14,545 nucleotides of DNA from Thiotrichaceae bacterium. GTDB taxonomy: Bacteria > Pseudomonadota > Gammaproteobacteria > Thiotrichales > Thiotrichaceae. Position numbers and translations under genes: made by a program. The stretch covers positions 1-14,545 of the forward strand of contig JALVRY010000246.1 in assembly GCA_027024625.1 (NCBI GenBank), given 5' to 3'. Of this stretch, positions 14,186 through 14,545 are shown piece after piece. Position 1 is the first letter of the stretch; each line of letters begins with the position of its first letter. A model generated the notes under the pieces. That model made no database searches, had not been told where the DNA came from, and worked only from the letters and a program-made list of their open reading frames with translations.

Positions 14186-14545
14186 ATGTCTGTTCGCTTT
14201 CAGGAATTTTTAGAGCAGTTTGAAGCAATATTTCTCAGCGTATTCGTTGCTTTCGGACTCACTGTTTTTTTTATTTGGGTTTTGCGCCCTCTCGCTATTC
14301 GATTGGGTCTGGTTGATCAGCCTAATCATCGCAAACAGCATTTAGGTAGTGTGCCATTAGTTGGTGGAATTGCTATGTATCTAGGCTTTGCGTTCTCGAT
14401 TTTGACCCTAAATATCTCACTGAGAGATTATCGTAGTTTCTTAGCGGGTGCTGGTTTGTTAATCATTGTTGGTATTCTTGATGATTTTCGTGAATTAACA
14501 CCAAAGAAAAAATTTATAGCACAAATTATAGCCGTAATTTTGATG
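14186..14545 (+). CDS. wecA: WecA/WbpL-like undecaprenyl-phosphate HexNAc-1-phosphate transferase (3' truncated)
   Basis: The first 120 residues of a polytopic membrane enzyme run off the window end. Members of this family transfer a HexNAc-1-phosphate (GlcNAc, or FucNAc/QuiNAc in WbpL) from UDP to undecaprenyl phosphate, the first step of O-antigen or capsule repeat-unit synthesis. Seen: a first transmembrane helix (about 14-33); LGLVDQPNHRKQH (40-52), the conserved cytoplasmic loop; the helix-entering VPLVGGIAMYLGF (56-68); and the Asp99-Asp100 pair in GILDD, the Mg-binding and catalytic motif shared by WecA, WbpL and MraY. The loop resembles E. coli WecA (KPN-RK-H-G--PLVGGI) more than MraY. 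The start is supported by a good Shine-Dalgarno. The symbol denotes the family; whether the full protein is WecA or WbpL in specificity cannot be judged from this part. Confidence 0.85.
   Translation, partial: MSVRFQEFLEQFEAIFLSVFVAFGLTVFFIWVLRPLAIRLGLVDQPNHRKQHLGSVPLVGGIAMYLGFAFSILTLNISLRDYRSFLAGAGLLIIVGILDDFRELTPKKKFIAQIIAVILM

Overview
The window is a contiguous piece of a surface-polysaccharide (O-antigen or capsule) biosynthesis locus from a low-GC Gram-negative bacterium, most likely a gammaproteobacterium. The basis is the WecA-like initiating transferase at the 3' end, an asparagine-synthase-type amidotransferase flanked by family-4 glycosyltransferases, an OafA-type acyltransferase and lipid-linked-sugar transferases, all on the + strand and packed like one operon. 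The species cannot be named from the sequence. No tRNA, rRNA, CRISPR array, insertion sequence, phage gene or clear terminator was seen.

Layout. 1-105 is the C-terminal tail of an unidentified gene. 109-2426 holds a D-isomer-specific 2-hydroxyacid dehydrogenase and a GT-B-like surface-carbohydrate protein, probably the end of a module for making or attaching an unusual, possibly acidic, sugar whose other genes lie upstream. 2442-3398 is an unrecognised, very AT-rich gene with faint sulfotransferase-like motifs. 3398-5647 holds two GT4 glycosyltransferases. After the only sizeable gap (5648-5745), 5746-7864 holds an overlapping pair: a polyprenyl-phosphate sugar synthase (GT2) and a GT-C membrane transferase. 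7887-9929 is a two-domain O-acyltransferase. 9945-14177 is GT4 / AsnB-like amidotransferase / GT4, and 14186 to the window end is the start of a WecA/WbpL-like phosphosugar transferase.

How the genes may work together (inference). The WecA-like enzyme would load the first sugar-1-phosphate onto undecaprenyl phosphate at the inner membrane. The GT4 enzymes would extend the repeat unit in the cytoplasm, and the AsnB-like protein may convert a uronic acid in it to its amide. The unit would then be flipped and polymerised by Wzx/Wzy, neither of which is in the window. The GT2/GT-C pair could add a side-branch sugar on the periplasmic side, and the acyltransferase could add O-acyl groups. If the 2442-3398 gene is a sulfotransferase, the glycan could also be sulfated. 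The last four genes follow the type order of the Pseudomonas aeruginosa O6 wbpR-wbpS-wbpT...wbpL block, which supports a Wzy-dependent O-antigen or capsule with an amidated uronic sugar.

Genes are separated by 0-22 nt or overlap, except for the 98-nt gap, and most starts lack a visible Shine-Dalgarno sequence.
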